In this document: positions 45,923 to 56,757 of the stretch, piece by piece
Layout: each line of letters begins with the position of its first letter
How positions within the stretch are numbered: the first letter of the stretch is position 1
Source: Arenicola marina
Lineage: Eukaryota; Annelida; Polychaeta; Arenicolidae
Assembly: GCA_964019135.1 (NCBI GenBank)
Contig: OZ025249.1
Coordinates: forward strand, 15,091,088-15,155,087
Reading direction: 5' to 3'
DNA: 64,000 bases
Position numbers and translations under genes: made by a program
The notes under the pieces: model-generated
The model's database searches: none
What the model saw: only the letters and a program-made list of their open reading frames with translations
What the model was told of the DNA's origin: nothing

Positions 45923-46699
45923 TCATTGCCTCACACCTACTGCTGGTATATTTTGTTAGACAATGACCAATTTAACAAACCTTCGCCGAGAATCGCTACA
46001 AAGTGTTGCTTGCTTTGTTATCCAATTAGGTAATCTATAGAGTAACAACGGACTTCCGAACGACGGAGATGAGAGCGTTATGGTCGGAACACGGGTGGAT
46101 TGGGGGGGGGGCGAAGGATAGGGGCTGAAAGACATTAGCCCTCACTTTCCGTCTCCCGCCCCTCCCCAGTCGCACTAGCATTGCAATCGCTATTGTTTAC
46201 TTTTTTTTTTATTCTAACATTTTTCAATTGTAACATTTTTTAATTCTGATTTTTTTTTAATTCTAGCATTTTACTCGAATATAATTAACTCGGACTTAAG
46301 TCACGTTGGCACCACTTCTAAGCTTTATAAGTTAAAGCCTGAGATAGTGCGGCATTGATTATTAAGGTAACAATCAGTCGTACCATTGCACAATATTAAC
46401 CACTATACGTTGTTTATTTCAGTGCAATGATGACTCGCTGTTTCTCCAGCACCTCCCTCCGCCCCCGATCACCCAAGCCGGCGTGTCCCACCCAGCCCTC
46501 CCTCTTCCACACCCCTGACACGCCCAAGCCCGCCCGGGCCCGCCCTGTCCCGCCCCCAGAACTCCCCCTTCTGCCCTTCTCTTTGTATGGGGCGTTAGAC
46601 AGGGGGGGCGGGTAGTACTTGGCAGGACCAGAAGGAAGGAAAGGAAACCCCTCGTACCAGTCATAGAGGAATGGAAGGGAGGGGGGAGGGTCGTAATCC

Positions 46700-47460
46700 C
46701 TGGAGGGGAGGAAAGAGGAGGGGAGGGGAGGGCCCCCGGGATGGGGATGGAGGAAGGGAGGAGGGAAGCCGGTAGGTCTCAAACTCGGGAAGAGAGAAAA
46801 TAGGAGGGGGGGGCCCAGGTCAGTGAAGGTGGAGGGAAAGAGAGAACGAAAGGTTATCAAACCAGGGAAGGGAATAAAGTGGAGGGGAGGGGCCCGGGAT
46901 CGGTAACGGAGGAGGGCAAAGGGGAGGTCTCAGACCCGGGAGGAGAGGAAAGGGGAGGGGAGGGGTCCCGGGTCGGAGATGAAGGAAGGGAGGCGAGAAA
47001 GTGGAAGTTATCAGACCAGGGAAGAGAGAAAGGGGGAGGGGAGAGGCCCCGGGGTGGTGAGAGAGAAAGGGAGGCGAGAAAGTGGAAGGCATCAGACCAG
47101 GGAAGAGAGAAAGGGGAGGGGAGAGGCCCCGGGGTGGTGAGGGAGGAAGGAAGGCGAGAAAGTGGAAGGTATCAGACCAGGGAAGAGAGAAAGGGGAGGG
47201 GAGAGGCCCCGGGGCGGTGAGGGAGGAAGGGAGGAGTGAGAGGAGAAGGTATCAGACTAGGGCAGGAAGAAAAGGGGAGGGAGGGGCCCGGGGTCGGTGA
47301 GAGAAAAAGAGAGGAGGGAAAGGGAAAGGTTTCGAACCTGGGAAGGGAGGAAAGGGGAGGAAGAGGCCCCGGGTCGGTGAGGGAGGAAGGCAGGAAGGCA
47401 GGAAAAAGGAGAGTAGGGCCTCCGGGTCGGTGCGGGAGGAAGAGAGGAGGGAAGGGAGAG
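46700..47460 (+). repeat. About 80-bp purine-rich minisatellite (left copy)
   Basis: Units of about 80 bp carry GGTATCAGACCAGGGAAGAG, AGAAAGGGGAGGGG and GAGGCCCCGGGG; clear unit starts at 47,087, 47,167 and 47,248, with more diverged units on both sides. Very G-rich on the plus strand. The glycine/arginine-rich frames are artefacts. Confidence 0.75.
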
Positions 47461-47598
47461 ATCTTGGAGCTCAGGAGGGAAGCAAGTCGAGAAGCCCTCT
47501 TTACTCTCTCATAAATATAAAATAATACTATTTACTCTGCGGTAAACACCAATAAGTGTTATCTACTCTACGGTAAACATCAATACGTGTTATCTTCT

Positions 47599-47840
47599 CA
47601 AGGGCGGATCTTGGAATTTGCCAACGGGGTGGGGGGGGGGGTGCTCTCTGAAGACTTGTGACCGGGGGGGGCTTGGAAAACCCGACTTTAACAGTGTATG
47701 TTCAGTTTCCCAAGGGGGGGTGGGTGCTCTCTGAAGACTTGAGACTTTAACATGTATGTTAACATGTATGTTGTATGTTCTTGTTCCCAAGGGGGGGGGG
47801 GTTGCAACGACCCTACCCCCACCCCCTAGATCCGCCCCTG
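47599..47840. mobile_element. Short hAT-like MITE, 242 bp (left copy)
   Basis: Ends CAAGGGCGGATCTTGG and, inverted, CAGGGGCGGATCTAGG. The interior repeats GGGTGCTCTCTGAAGACTTG twice and has long G runs. It inserted into a local repeat of about 36 bp (TACTCTGCGGTAAACA) that is seen on both sides. No clean target duplication. Confidence 0.65.
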
Positions 47841-48718
47841 CTACTCTGCGGTAAATAACAATAAGTACTATTTACTCTCCGGCGCAAACTCCTACTTCAA
47901 CAAAAAAAGAGCGAACCAGGGGATCACGTGACAAAGATTGCCTCCGGCGATATCGCAGTTCTCAAGCATCCTCGCATGTCATTTTTAATTCCTCATCCTG
48001 GATCATCTAAGTCGAAACAGCATTGACACATCAACCATCGTAGTGTGGAGTTTATCGATAAAGGACTGAGCCTTTCCTTCGAAAAAGGGTCAACCCCTGG
48101 GGTCACGCCGTACCCTACAGGCTCTTATCTTACATAAATATTTAAAGCTTCCCTACCGGTGTCTACACATTTTACAGTATGTCTTTTCCTATGTTCTGGG
48201 GTTTCTTTCTTTTTCATCTTTAACCCGTCAACTATGCATTTCGGTTTTCGCATATGAAAAAAAGGTAATGAACAAAAAAAATCTAATCAAGAAATCACGT
48301 TGTAAAAATGACTTTGGTATTGCATATACCAAACGGGACTTGATCTCGATGTATCCGTCAAACCGTATAGCGATGGCATCAGCCACAAGCTGGCTTTCCC
48401 GCACTAGGAAGTTTTCCTTTCTGCGATTTTCCCCAAGGACTATTTTGTTTCTTGGTATATCTCATAGTTATCAAGTCTCGAGGCGTCTCCTTTACAATAC
48501 ACGCCTTAAAAATCTCGGAATTAGGTCCGCTTTTTTTTTCTTTTCATTGCCACCGCGTTCTAATTTCTCCCTCCCGGCTAGAGGCAGTTCCGCATTATAA
48601 CGACCGAGTTTCTACTTTCACCCTTACCTGTTTGGATAACTTTTTGTCATCCATGTGCCGACGTTAACGACAGGCTGGGCGGGCTATCAACCAGGGGGAA
48701 GGTGAACGACTGGCGTCC

Positions 48719-48840
48719 ATGGGGGAGGGGAGGAAAGGGAGGGGAAGTGGGAGGAAAAGGAGGAGGGGAGGGGCGTCAGGGGAGGGAAGGGGAGGGGAGG
48801 GGAGGGTCGTCAGGGGAGGGGAGGGGAGGGGAGTGACGGC
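48719..48840 (+). repeat. (GGGGA)n-type purine tract
   Basis: Dominated by GGGGAGGGGA; lies just before the assembly gap. Confidence 0.8.
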
Positions 48841-48870
48841 TGAGGGTGGCAGGGGCCAAGAAAGGGGCGC

Positions 48871-49070
48871 NNNNNNNNNNNNNNNNNNNNNNNNNNNNNN
48901 NNNNNNNNNNNNNNNNNNNNNNNNNNNNNNNNNNNNNNNNNNNNNNNNNNNNNNNNNNNNNNNNNNNNNNNNNNNNNNNNNNNNNNNNNNNNNNNNNNNN
49001 NNNNNNNNNNNNNNNNNNNNNNNNNNNNNNNNNNNNNNNNNNNNNNNNNNNNNNNNNNNNNNNNNNNNNN
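48871..49070. other. Assembly gap of exactly 200 N
   Basis: Round-number length indicates a placeholder, not a measured distance. Reading frames running through it are meaningless. Confidence 0.99.
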
Positions 49071-52016
49071 TCATTGCCTCACACCTACTGCTGGTATATT
49101 TTGTTAGACAATGACCAATTTAACAAACCTTCGCCGAGAATCGCTACAAAGTGTTGCTTGCTTTGTTATCCAATTAGGTAATCTATAGAGTAACAACGGA
49201 CTTCCGAACGACGGAGATGAGAGCGTTATGGTCGGAACACGGGTGGATTGGGGGGGGGGCGAAGGATAAGGGCTGAAAGACATTAGCCCCTCACTTTCCG
49301 TCTCCCGCCCCTCCCCAGTCGCACTAGCATTGCAATCGCTATTGTTTACTTCTTTTTTTTATTCTAACATTTTTCAATTGTAACATTTTTTAATTCTGAT
49401 TTTTTTTTAATTCTAGCATTTTACTCGAATATAATTAACTCGGACTTAATTCACGTTGGCACCACTTCTAAGCTTTATAAGTTAAAGCCTGAGATAGTGC
49501 GGCATTGATTATTAAGGTAACAATCAGTCGTAGCATTGCGCAATATTAACCACTATACGTTGTTTATTTCAGTGCAATGATGACTCGCTGTTTCTCCAGC
49601 ACCTCCTCCGCCCCCGATCACCCAAGCCGGCGTGTCCCACCCAGCCCTCCCTCTTCCACACCCCTGACACGCCCAAGCCCGCCCGGGCCCGCCCTGTCCC
49701 GCCCTCAGAACTCCCCCTTCTGCCCTTCTCTTTGTATGGGGCGTTAGACAGGGGGGGGCGGTAGTACTTGGCAGGACCAGAAGGAAGGAAAGGAAACCCT
49801 CGTACCAGTCATAGAGGAATGGAAGGGAGGGGGGAGGGTCGTAATCCCTGGAGGGGAGGAAAGAGGAGGGGAGGGGAGGGCCCCCGGGATGGGGATGGAG
49901 GAAGGGAGGAGGGAAGCCGGTAGGTCTCAAACTCGGGAAGAGAGAAAATAGGAGGGGGGGGGGGCCAGGTCAGTGAAGGTGGAGGGAAAGAGAGAACGAA
50001 AGGTTATCAAACCAGGGAAGGGAATAAAGTGGAGGGGAGATGCCCGGGATCGGTAACGGAGGAGGGCAAAGGGGAGGTCTCAGACCCCGGGAGGAGAGGA
50101 AAGGGGAGGGGAGGGGGTCCCGGGTCGGAGATGAAGGAAGGGAGGCGAGAAAGTGGAAGTTATCCGACCAGGAAGAGAGAAAGGGGGAGGGGAGAGGCCC
50201 CGGGGTGGTGAGAGAGAAAGGGAGGCGAGAAAGTGGAAGGTATCAGACCAGGGAAGAGAGAAAGGGGAGGGGAGAGGCCCCGGGGTGGTGAGGGAGGAAG
50301 GAAGGCGAGAAAGTGGAAGGTATCAGACCAGGAAGAGAGAAAGGGGAGGGGAGAGGCCCGGGGCGGTGAGGGAGGAAGGGAGGAGTGAGAGGAGAAGGTA
50401 TCAGACTAGGGCAGGAAGAAAAGGGGAGGGAGGGGCCGGGGTCGGTGAGAGAAAAAGAGAGGAGGGAAAGGGAAAGGTTTCGAACCTGGGAAGGGAGGAA
50501 AGGGGAGGAAGAGGCCCCGGGTCGGTGAGGGAGGAAGGCAGGAAGGCAGGAAAAAGGAGAGTAGGGCCTCCGGGTCGGTGCGGGAGGAAGAGAGGAGGGA
50601 AGGGAGAGATCTTGGAGCTCAGGAGGGAAGCAAGTCGAGAAGCCCTCTTTACTCTCTCATAAATATAAAATAATACTATTTACTCTGCGGTAAACACCAA
50701 TAAGTGTTATCTACTCTACGGTAAACATCAATACGTGTTATCTTCTCAAGGGCGGATCTTGGAATTTGCCAACGGGGTGGGGGGGGGGGTGCTCTCTGAA
50801 GACTTGTGACCGGGGGGGGCTTGGAAAACCCGACTTTAACAGTGTATGTTCAGTTTCCCAAGGGGGGGTGGGTGCTCTCTGAAGACTTGAGACTTTAACA
50901 TGTATGTTAACATGTATGTTGTATGTTCTTGTTCCCAAGGGGGGGGGGGTTGCAACGACCCTACCCCCACCCCCTAGATCCGCCCCTGCTACTCTGCGGT
51001 AAATAACAATAAGTACTATTTACTCTCCGGCGCAAACTCCTACTTCAACAAAAAAGAGCGAACCAGGGGATCACGTGACAAAGATTGCCTCCGGCGATAT
51101 CGCAGTTCTCAAGCATCCTCGCATGTCATTTTTAATTCCTCATCCTGGATCATCTAAGTCGAAACAGCATTGACACATCAACCATCGTAGTGTGGAGTTT
51201 ATCGATAAAGGACTGAGCCTTTCCTTCGAAAAAGGGTCAACCCCTGGGGTCACGCCGTACCCTACAGGCTCTTATCTTACATAAATATTTAAAGCTTCCC
51301 TACCGGTGTCTACACATTTTACAGTATGTCTTTTCCTATGTTCTGGGGTTTCTTTCTTTTTCATCTTTAACCCGTCAACTATGCATTTCGGTTTTCGCAT
51401 ATGAAAAAAAGGTAATGAACAAAAAAAATCTAATCAAGAAATCACGTTGTAAAAATGACTTTGGTATTGCATATACCAAACGGGACTTGATCTCGATGTA
51501 TCCGTCAAACCGTATAGCGATGGCATCAGCCACAAGCTGGCTTTCCCGCACTAGGAAGTTTTCCTTTCTGCGATTTTCCCAAGGACTATTTTGTTTCTTG
51601 GTATATCTCATAGTTATCAAGTCTCGAGGCGTCTCCTTTACAATACACGCCTTAAAAATCTCGGAATTAGGTCCGCTTTTTTTTTTCTTTTCATTGCCAC
51701 CGCGTTCTAATTTCTCCCTCCCGGCTAGAGGCAGTTCCGCATTATAACGACCGAGTTTCTACTTTCACCCTTACCTGTTTGGATAACTTTTTGTCATCCA
51801 TGTGCCGACGTTAACGACAGGCTGGGCGGGCTATCAACCAGGGGGAAGGTGAACGACTGGCGTCCATGGGGGAGGGGAGGAAAGGGAGGGGAAGTGGGAG
51901 GAAAAGGAGGAGGGAGGGGCGTCAGGGGAGGGAAGGGGAGGGGAGGGGAGGGTCGTCAGGGGAGGGGAGGGGAGGGGAGTGACGGCTGAGGGTGGCAGGG
52001 GCCAAGAAAGGGGCGC
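49071..52016. repeat. Right copy of the gap-flanking 2.95-kb duplicate
   Basis: Begins on the first base after the gap and loses similarity at 52,016, the position matching the last base before the gap. Contains second copies of the 80-bp minisatellite (about 49,850-50,610), the 242-bp MITE (50,747-50,988) and the GGGGA tract (51,867-51,980). Confidence 0.9.
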
Positions 52017-53677
52017 AGAGAGGAGAGGAGGGGTGGATGGGGAGGGGAGGGGAGGGGAGGGGAGGAAGGAAGTGATGTTTACACCTGACTTTTGGGCGTC
52101 CCATGATTACTTCCTCTCAGCCCTTGCAGGGCAGTGCACCACTGTTGGACGCAGGGGATACTAATTTCTGTCACTCTTCCGCTTTCCGTCTCAGATATAT
52201 AATTGGCATGCCGCGATATAACAAGTTATGTCTGCACCAGATAGGCCCAAGGCCGTGCCCATTTAATGTGTGGGCGGTCGGGTGGGGGGGGGGGAGGGGG
52301 CCTGGAGAGAGGTTGGGGCAGGGGTTTGTCGCGGAGAGTGAAGAGGCGGAAGCAAAGGGGACAGGTGGCGGCCAGGAGAAAAGAAACTCGGGAGCAGGAG
52401 GGTGGGGGGTGGGGGGGTGGAGGGTCGGGGTGAGGAAAAGAAGAGCATAAGGTGTGCGGGACGGGAGGAGGAAGTTGGGAGGGGAGATAAGTCAGGAGTG
52501 CGCACCTGTTCGACCGTTGAGTACCTGCAACTTTGAAGTGGCTCGCCCTCCACCTCCCCCCTCCCCCTTCCCCCAGGCCATCGCTTTCACCCCATGCAAT
52601 AAGATAACACATCTACGGCAGTTGCCCGCTGAAGCAGAGTTTGGGGATCTGGGGAGTGGGGGCGGGGTGGGTAGGATGGGCGGCGGGATGTGTGATCTTT
52701 ATGACGCCGGTCCAAGGCTGAGGGTGGGGAGGTGAAAGGCAGAGATTGATGGTAGATGACAATGGTAGATCAGTTGATCGATAAGGTAATACCGGTAGCC
52801 ATTGCATCTATGCTAAACACCCTCCCCCCCCCCCCCCCCCTCCCGCACCTCATCCACCCCACCCACCCGGCGTACTCACATTCACTTCAGCAATAACACT
52901 GCCACTTTCTGTAAACCCTTTACATTGTAGATACGACATTTTATGTAACAATAATAAAATGTAAATGAATTGTATAAGGTCTAAAGAAATAAAAACTCCG
53001 TCGGTCATTTGGAATCCCCAGTTGTTGCATCACGAACAAGATGCATAACATCTGATGACTGATAAAGATGAAACGACCATGGCCCATGGAGGTATATGAA
53101 GGTCAGCCAATGTTAAGTTGGAACAAATGCGTGCATAATTTAACGATATCAGTTATAGGAATCTGAAGGGAGTTGACAAAAGCATAGGCGATATCACATA
53201 ACAACCCCCTGCGCAAAGCAAACAACCACTATGCAACGAAGAAGGTCTTAGCTTAGCTTAGTATAATTCTTAACTTTTTTCCTTTCCTAAAGTGTGTTCC
53301 AAAAAATTCCCTAACCCCTAACCCCTTAAGTGTCTGGGGACGGGGGGGGGGGTGCTGAGCGAATAAGACTTGTGGGAAATATCGGCCCGGCCTTAAACTG
53401 ATATCCACGATGTCCTAAACGGGTGCCCGGATTATCACACAACGATTGTAATAATCGGTTCATTATCGTATTGATGCCAATCACCGTCCTACCCATCGAT
53501 TCTTAATCGGATTTATGCATTTCTAGCCACCCGTTTAACGGATAGTCGGGCAGTTTTCTTCTTTTTAAACCTAGGAAGTATTTTTTGGCGATGCGACCAT
53601 ACCATGGATTATTATTGTCGGTGCAGGTCATTATACCTGTTCCACCCGGTTTTCTCAACACCGGATTGGCAAGCTGA
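52017..53677. other. Intergenic, G/C-run rich
   Basis: GGGGA repeats continue to about 52,070; G-rich 52,270-52,480; C run at 52,822-52,840. No gene seen. Confidence 0.5.
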
Positions 53678-53700
53678 CAAGGGCAGATCCAGGATTTCAG
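53678..53700 (+). mobile_element. Orphan hAT-like terminal repeat
   Basis: CAAGGGCAGATCCAGGATT, two changes from the end at 17,818. It directly precedes the 31-bp minisatellite, which may be an expanded interior of such an element. Confidence 0.4.
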
Positions 53701-53729
53701 AAATCAGGGTGTTAGACCGGGCGGTTAGG

Positions 53730-54285
53730 GTCCTCTGGGGGTAAGGTGAGGGCTCCAAGGGTCCTCTGGGGGTGGGGTGAGGCTCCAAGGGTCCTCTGGG
53801 GGTGGGGTGAGGGCTCCAAGGGTCCTCTGGGGGTGGGGTGAGGGCTCCAAGGGTCCTCTGGGGGTGGCGTGAGGGTTCCAAGGGTCCTCTGGGGGTGGGG
53901 TGAGGCTCCAAGGGTCCTCTGGGGGTGGGGTGAGGGCTCCAAGGGTCCTCTGGGGGTGGGGTGAGGGCTCCAAGGGTCCTCTGGGGGTGGCGTGAGGGCT
54001 CCAAGGGTCCTCTGGGGGTGGGGTGAGGGCCCCAAGGGTCCTCTGGGGGTGGGGTGAGGGCTCCAAGGGTCCTCTGGGGGTGGCGTGAGGGCTCCAAGGG
54101 TCCTCTGGGGGTGGGGTGAGGGCTCCAAGGGTCCTCTGTGGGTGGGGTGAGGGCTCCAAGGGTCCTCTGGGGGTGGGGTAAGGGCTCCAAGGGTCCTCTG
54201 GGGGTGGCATGAGGGCTCCAAGGGTCCTCTGGGGGTGGGGTGAGGGCTCCAAGGGTCCTCTGGGGGTAGCGGCGTGATGGCTCCA
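53730..54285 (+). repeat. 31-bp minisatellite, 18 copies
   Basis: GTCCTCT marks each unit at 53,730, 53,761, 53,791, 53,822, 53,853, 53,884, 53,914, 53,945, 53,976, 54,007 and on to 54,255; two units are 30 bp. Each contains CTGGGGGTGGGGTGAGGG. Because 31 is not divisible by three, one minus-strand frame cycles through all three phases and makes a 31-residue protein repeat without stops; not evidence of coding. Confidence 0.95.
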
Positions 54286-55148
54286 AAAATCTTAGAACCA
54301 AAAAGTGGCAGTCCACACCTAAAATATTGTACCCATTATAATTTTAATGTGCAACGAAAAAAGAAACAGCCCCCCCCCCCCCCCCCCACGAACACACACA
54401 CACACATGTGCCAGTACTACGTAACACTAAATTATAGCATTTGGTCAAGACAACTCCCAATACGGTTTATTGTTCTCTCCTTCAGGCAAAATGACTGGGA
54501 TCATAGGTTGGTTCCAGGCAATGCATTTGAATACTAAATGGCGAAGATTCAGGAACTAAGCGGCCCATGGAAAGTTACAAAATCATATTTGGCCGGGAAC
54601 AGAGTTTTAACAAAACAATTCAAACAACTATGTTTCAGCCCAAAACATTGTATGTCCTGATTAGTGCAATAAGAATCTTTTCTCGTGACTACGATTCACA
54701 GCATGGGACGTATATATATAGGGCAAAAACGTGCCTCGGTGCCAAGCGATGCTCGGGACAAGATGGCCTGATCACTATACCAACTCGGTCAATGCGGGCG
54801 GCCATGTTTTAAATCGGGTGGTGTACAATTAAGACGCCGAGCCCCTTGCCTCGCCCGCCGGCGTCAGGTTCGCGCTAGTTCGGCGCTGCAGCCCTCTGTG
54901 CTGCTGTGACGTGGACACCCCGTTTCATCATGTCCGCTTTGTAACAAAATGGAGTCGCTTGTCAATTAAAAACGCCGAATCTTTTCAAGGCGCGCGACCA
55001 TTAGCAGTTCATGAGACAGCGCGAAGGTCGAGCCACTGGTGCGACAGAGGGGCAGACAAAGACCAAGGTCACAGGAATGTTGCATTAGGACAGGCTATGC
55101 ATGGCCAATCACTCGGCCATTGCAGAGGCCAATGGGATAGCTACACAC

Positions 55149-55185
<37 letters not shown>

Positions 55186-56690
55186 CATATATATATATAC
55201 ATATGGACAGAGAGATAAATAAAAATAGATGGTATCAGATCTATAATAAGGAAAGTAAAGATAAGGATAGGGACACCGGTGGAGAAGTTGTTTTAGAAGT
55301 AACATCGCTTGGGGTGCTTAGACGAATAAATGGGACAATAATGCAAAGTAGTTATAAAGGTACTCAGGTCGTTTGATGAATAAGAGCAACTTCAGCTGCC
55401 TTCACTATGTATCTATGGCAACCTTGGTCAAGTCGGCAGGTCATTGTTTCCGTTCCCATCCCGTCTCCTTTACCCACCTACCTTCATCGCTTTAACCTCG
55501 ACCAGATGAAAACGGCTAAATGGAACGGGCGTATTAATATAGCATTGTGTGTATGATACGAAACAACAGGAACTATCATTTTATTTTATATGTCCACATT
55601 AAATCAAATATATAACAACAAAAAATTCGTCGGGAGATTTCTTCAAGGGATTACAAAACTAAAAATATTGAAAAAATTCTGCAATATTTCTGAACGCGTT
55701 AACGAAGTACATATTATGCGCGCGCTAAGCAGGATAGATATGTCTAGACCCAGTGGTGACAGCGTCGTCTGTGCAGGGCTGGCGTAAAAATACTTTAATG
55801 GCTCGAGCTGCGAAAATATGTACGAGGCAACAAAGGGAACATGGGGTAATATCATTACAGGGGAGGTCAAATTGTTGGCACCTTGTTCCTGAGGAAGGGT
55901 GAGGACCTCTCTTGGCTGTGATGACCAATTCGACACCCCGCCGGGCAACTAGATATCGAGTTGCCAGGTCGCGGGGGTGCCGAACTGGGCTGAATGGCGC
56001 TAGCGGGGTGTAAGTGTTCGGGGCCTACAGAGATATGGGTGTGAGGGTGGGGGTGGGTAGGGTAGGGGGGGTCGAGGGTGGTGGTGACAGGAGAAGCACC
56101 CTGCAGGTGTGATACAACAGCGTGCAGCCCCAATTGTTTGCCACCTTATACCCTTCACCTGGACGAGAGAGTGTTGGGCTGGTGGGGTGAAGATATAGGG
56201 GTGGGGGGTCGACCTCATCAGCCACTCTAGTCAGCGTACTAGTTAAGGGTAAGAGAGGGTGGAGTGGAGTGAAATGGAGCGGGGGGGTGGGGGTGGGGGT
56301 GGGGATGGTGGCGGTGGCGTGGTCCGGGCAAGGGGCGCTTGGGCACATTAACCCCTGGCCCTAGTCCCAGGACGCGGGTCAAGTATCTATAAAGGGCCAA
56401 CCCCTTGTATATATACACGGAAGCACTTCGGAGGCAGACAGCAATGGGAAGGTGTATTAAAGGGACGGGCGGGGCGGAGAAGAAGGGACTCAAACCAACC
56501 CATGGGGAGCGGTGGGCAACTTGAAACGGCGCGAGAGAGAACTAAACTACTTGGCTGGTGAAAAGGAAGCACAGATCGACTGATCTGAAAAGCTGTTAAG
56601 AAAATAAACCCAGGTAACTGGAGAGTGCCACTGCGAGAAAGGGCGCACGCGATCTAAACGGGTACCGCCCCCACCCCCTACCGCCCCTTA
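54286..56690. other. Intergenic; microsatellites only
   Basis: Poly-C at 54,370-54,388, (CA)n at about 54,394, (TA)n at 55,149-55,204. G-rich at 56,040-56,080 and 56,280-56,320. No gene supported. Confidence 0.45.
55149..55204. repeat. (TA)n microsatellite
   Basis: Uninterrupted TA for about 35 bp, then TACA/TATA variants. Confidence 0.95.
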
Positions 56691-56698
56691 TACCCCAC

Positions 56699-56757
56699 TG
56701 TCACCTCCCCTCCCCTCCCTTCCCTTCCCCTCTCCTCCCCTCCCCTCCCCTCCCCTG
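56699..56757 (+). repeat. (CTCCC)n pyrimidine tract
   Basis: CCCCTCCCCT-type repeats, complementary in composition to the GGGGA tracts near 48,780. Confidence 0.85.

Larger units (their letters stand above)
45923..48870. repeat. Left copy of a gap-flanking 2.95-kb duplicate
   Basis: Matches 49,071-52,016 nearly base for base, differing mainly in homopolymer lengths and scattered single bases. Starts at TCATTGCCTCACACC and ends at GGGGCGC, the last base before the N run. See findings: best explained as unmerged contig overlap. Confidence 0.9.

Noticed and set aside
46414-47514. Glycine/arginine- and proline-rich ORFs
   Set aside because: Produced by the purine-rich 80-bp minisatellite.
48664-49181. 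ORFs that run through the N gap
   Set aside because: Frame across unknown sequence has no meaning.
53230-53330. Telomere-like TTAGC and CCCTAA stretches
   Set aside because: Only two or three imperfect units each; too short to be telomeric.
53612-54316. 234-codon PRGPLEPSPHPQRTLGAL repeat protein
   Set aside because: Minisatellite translation; three overlapping frames give the same peptide repeat.
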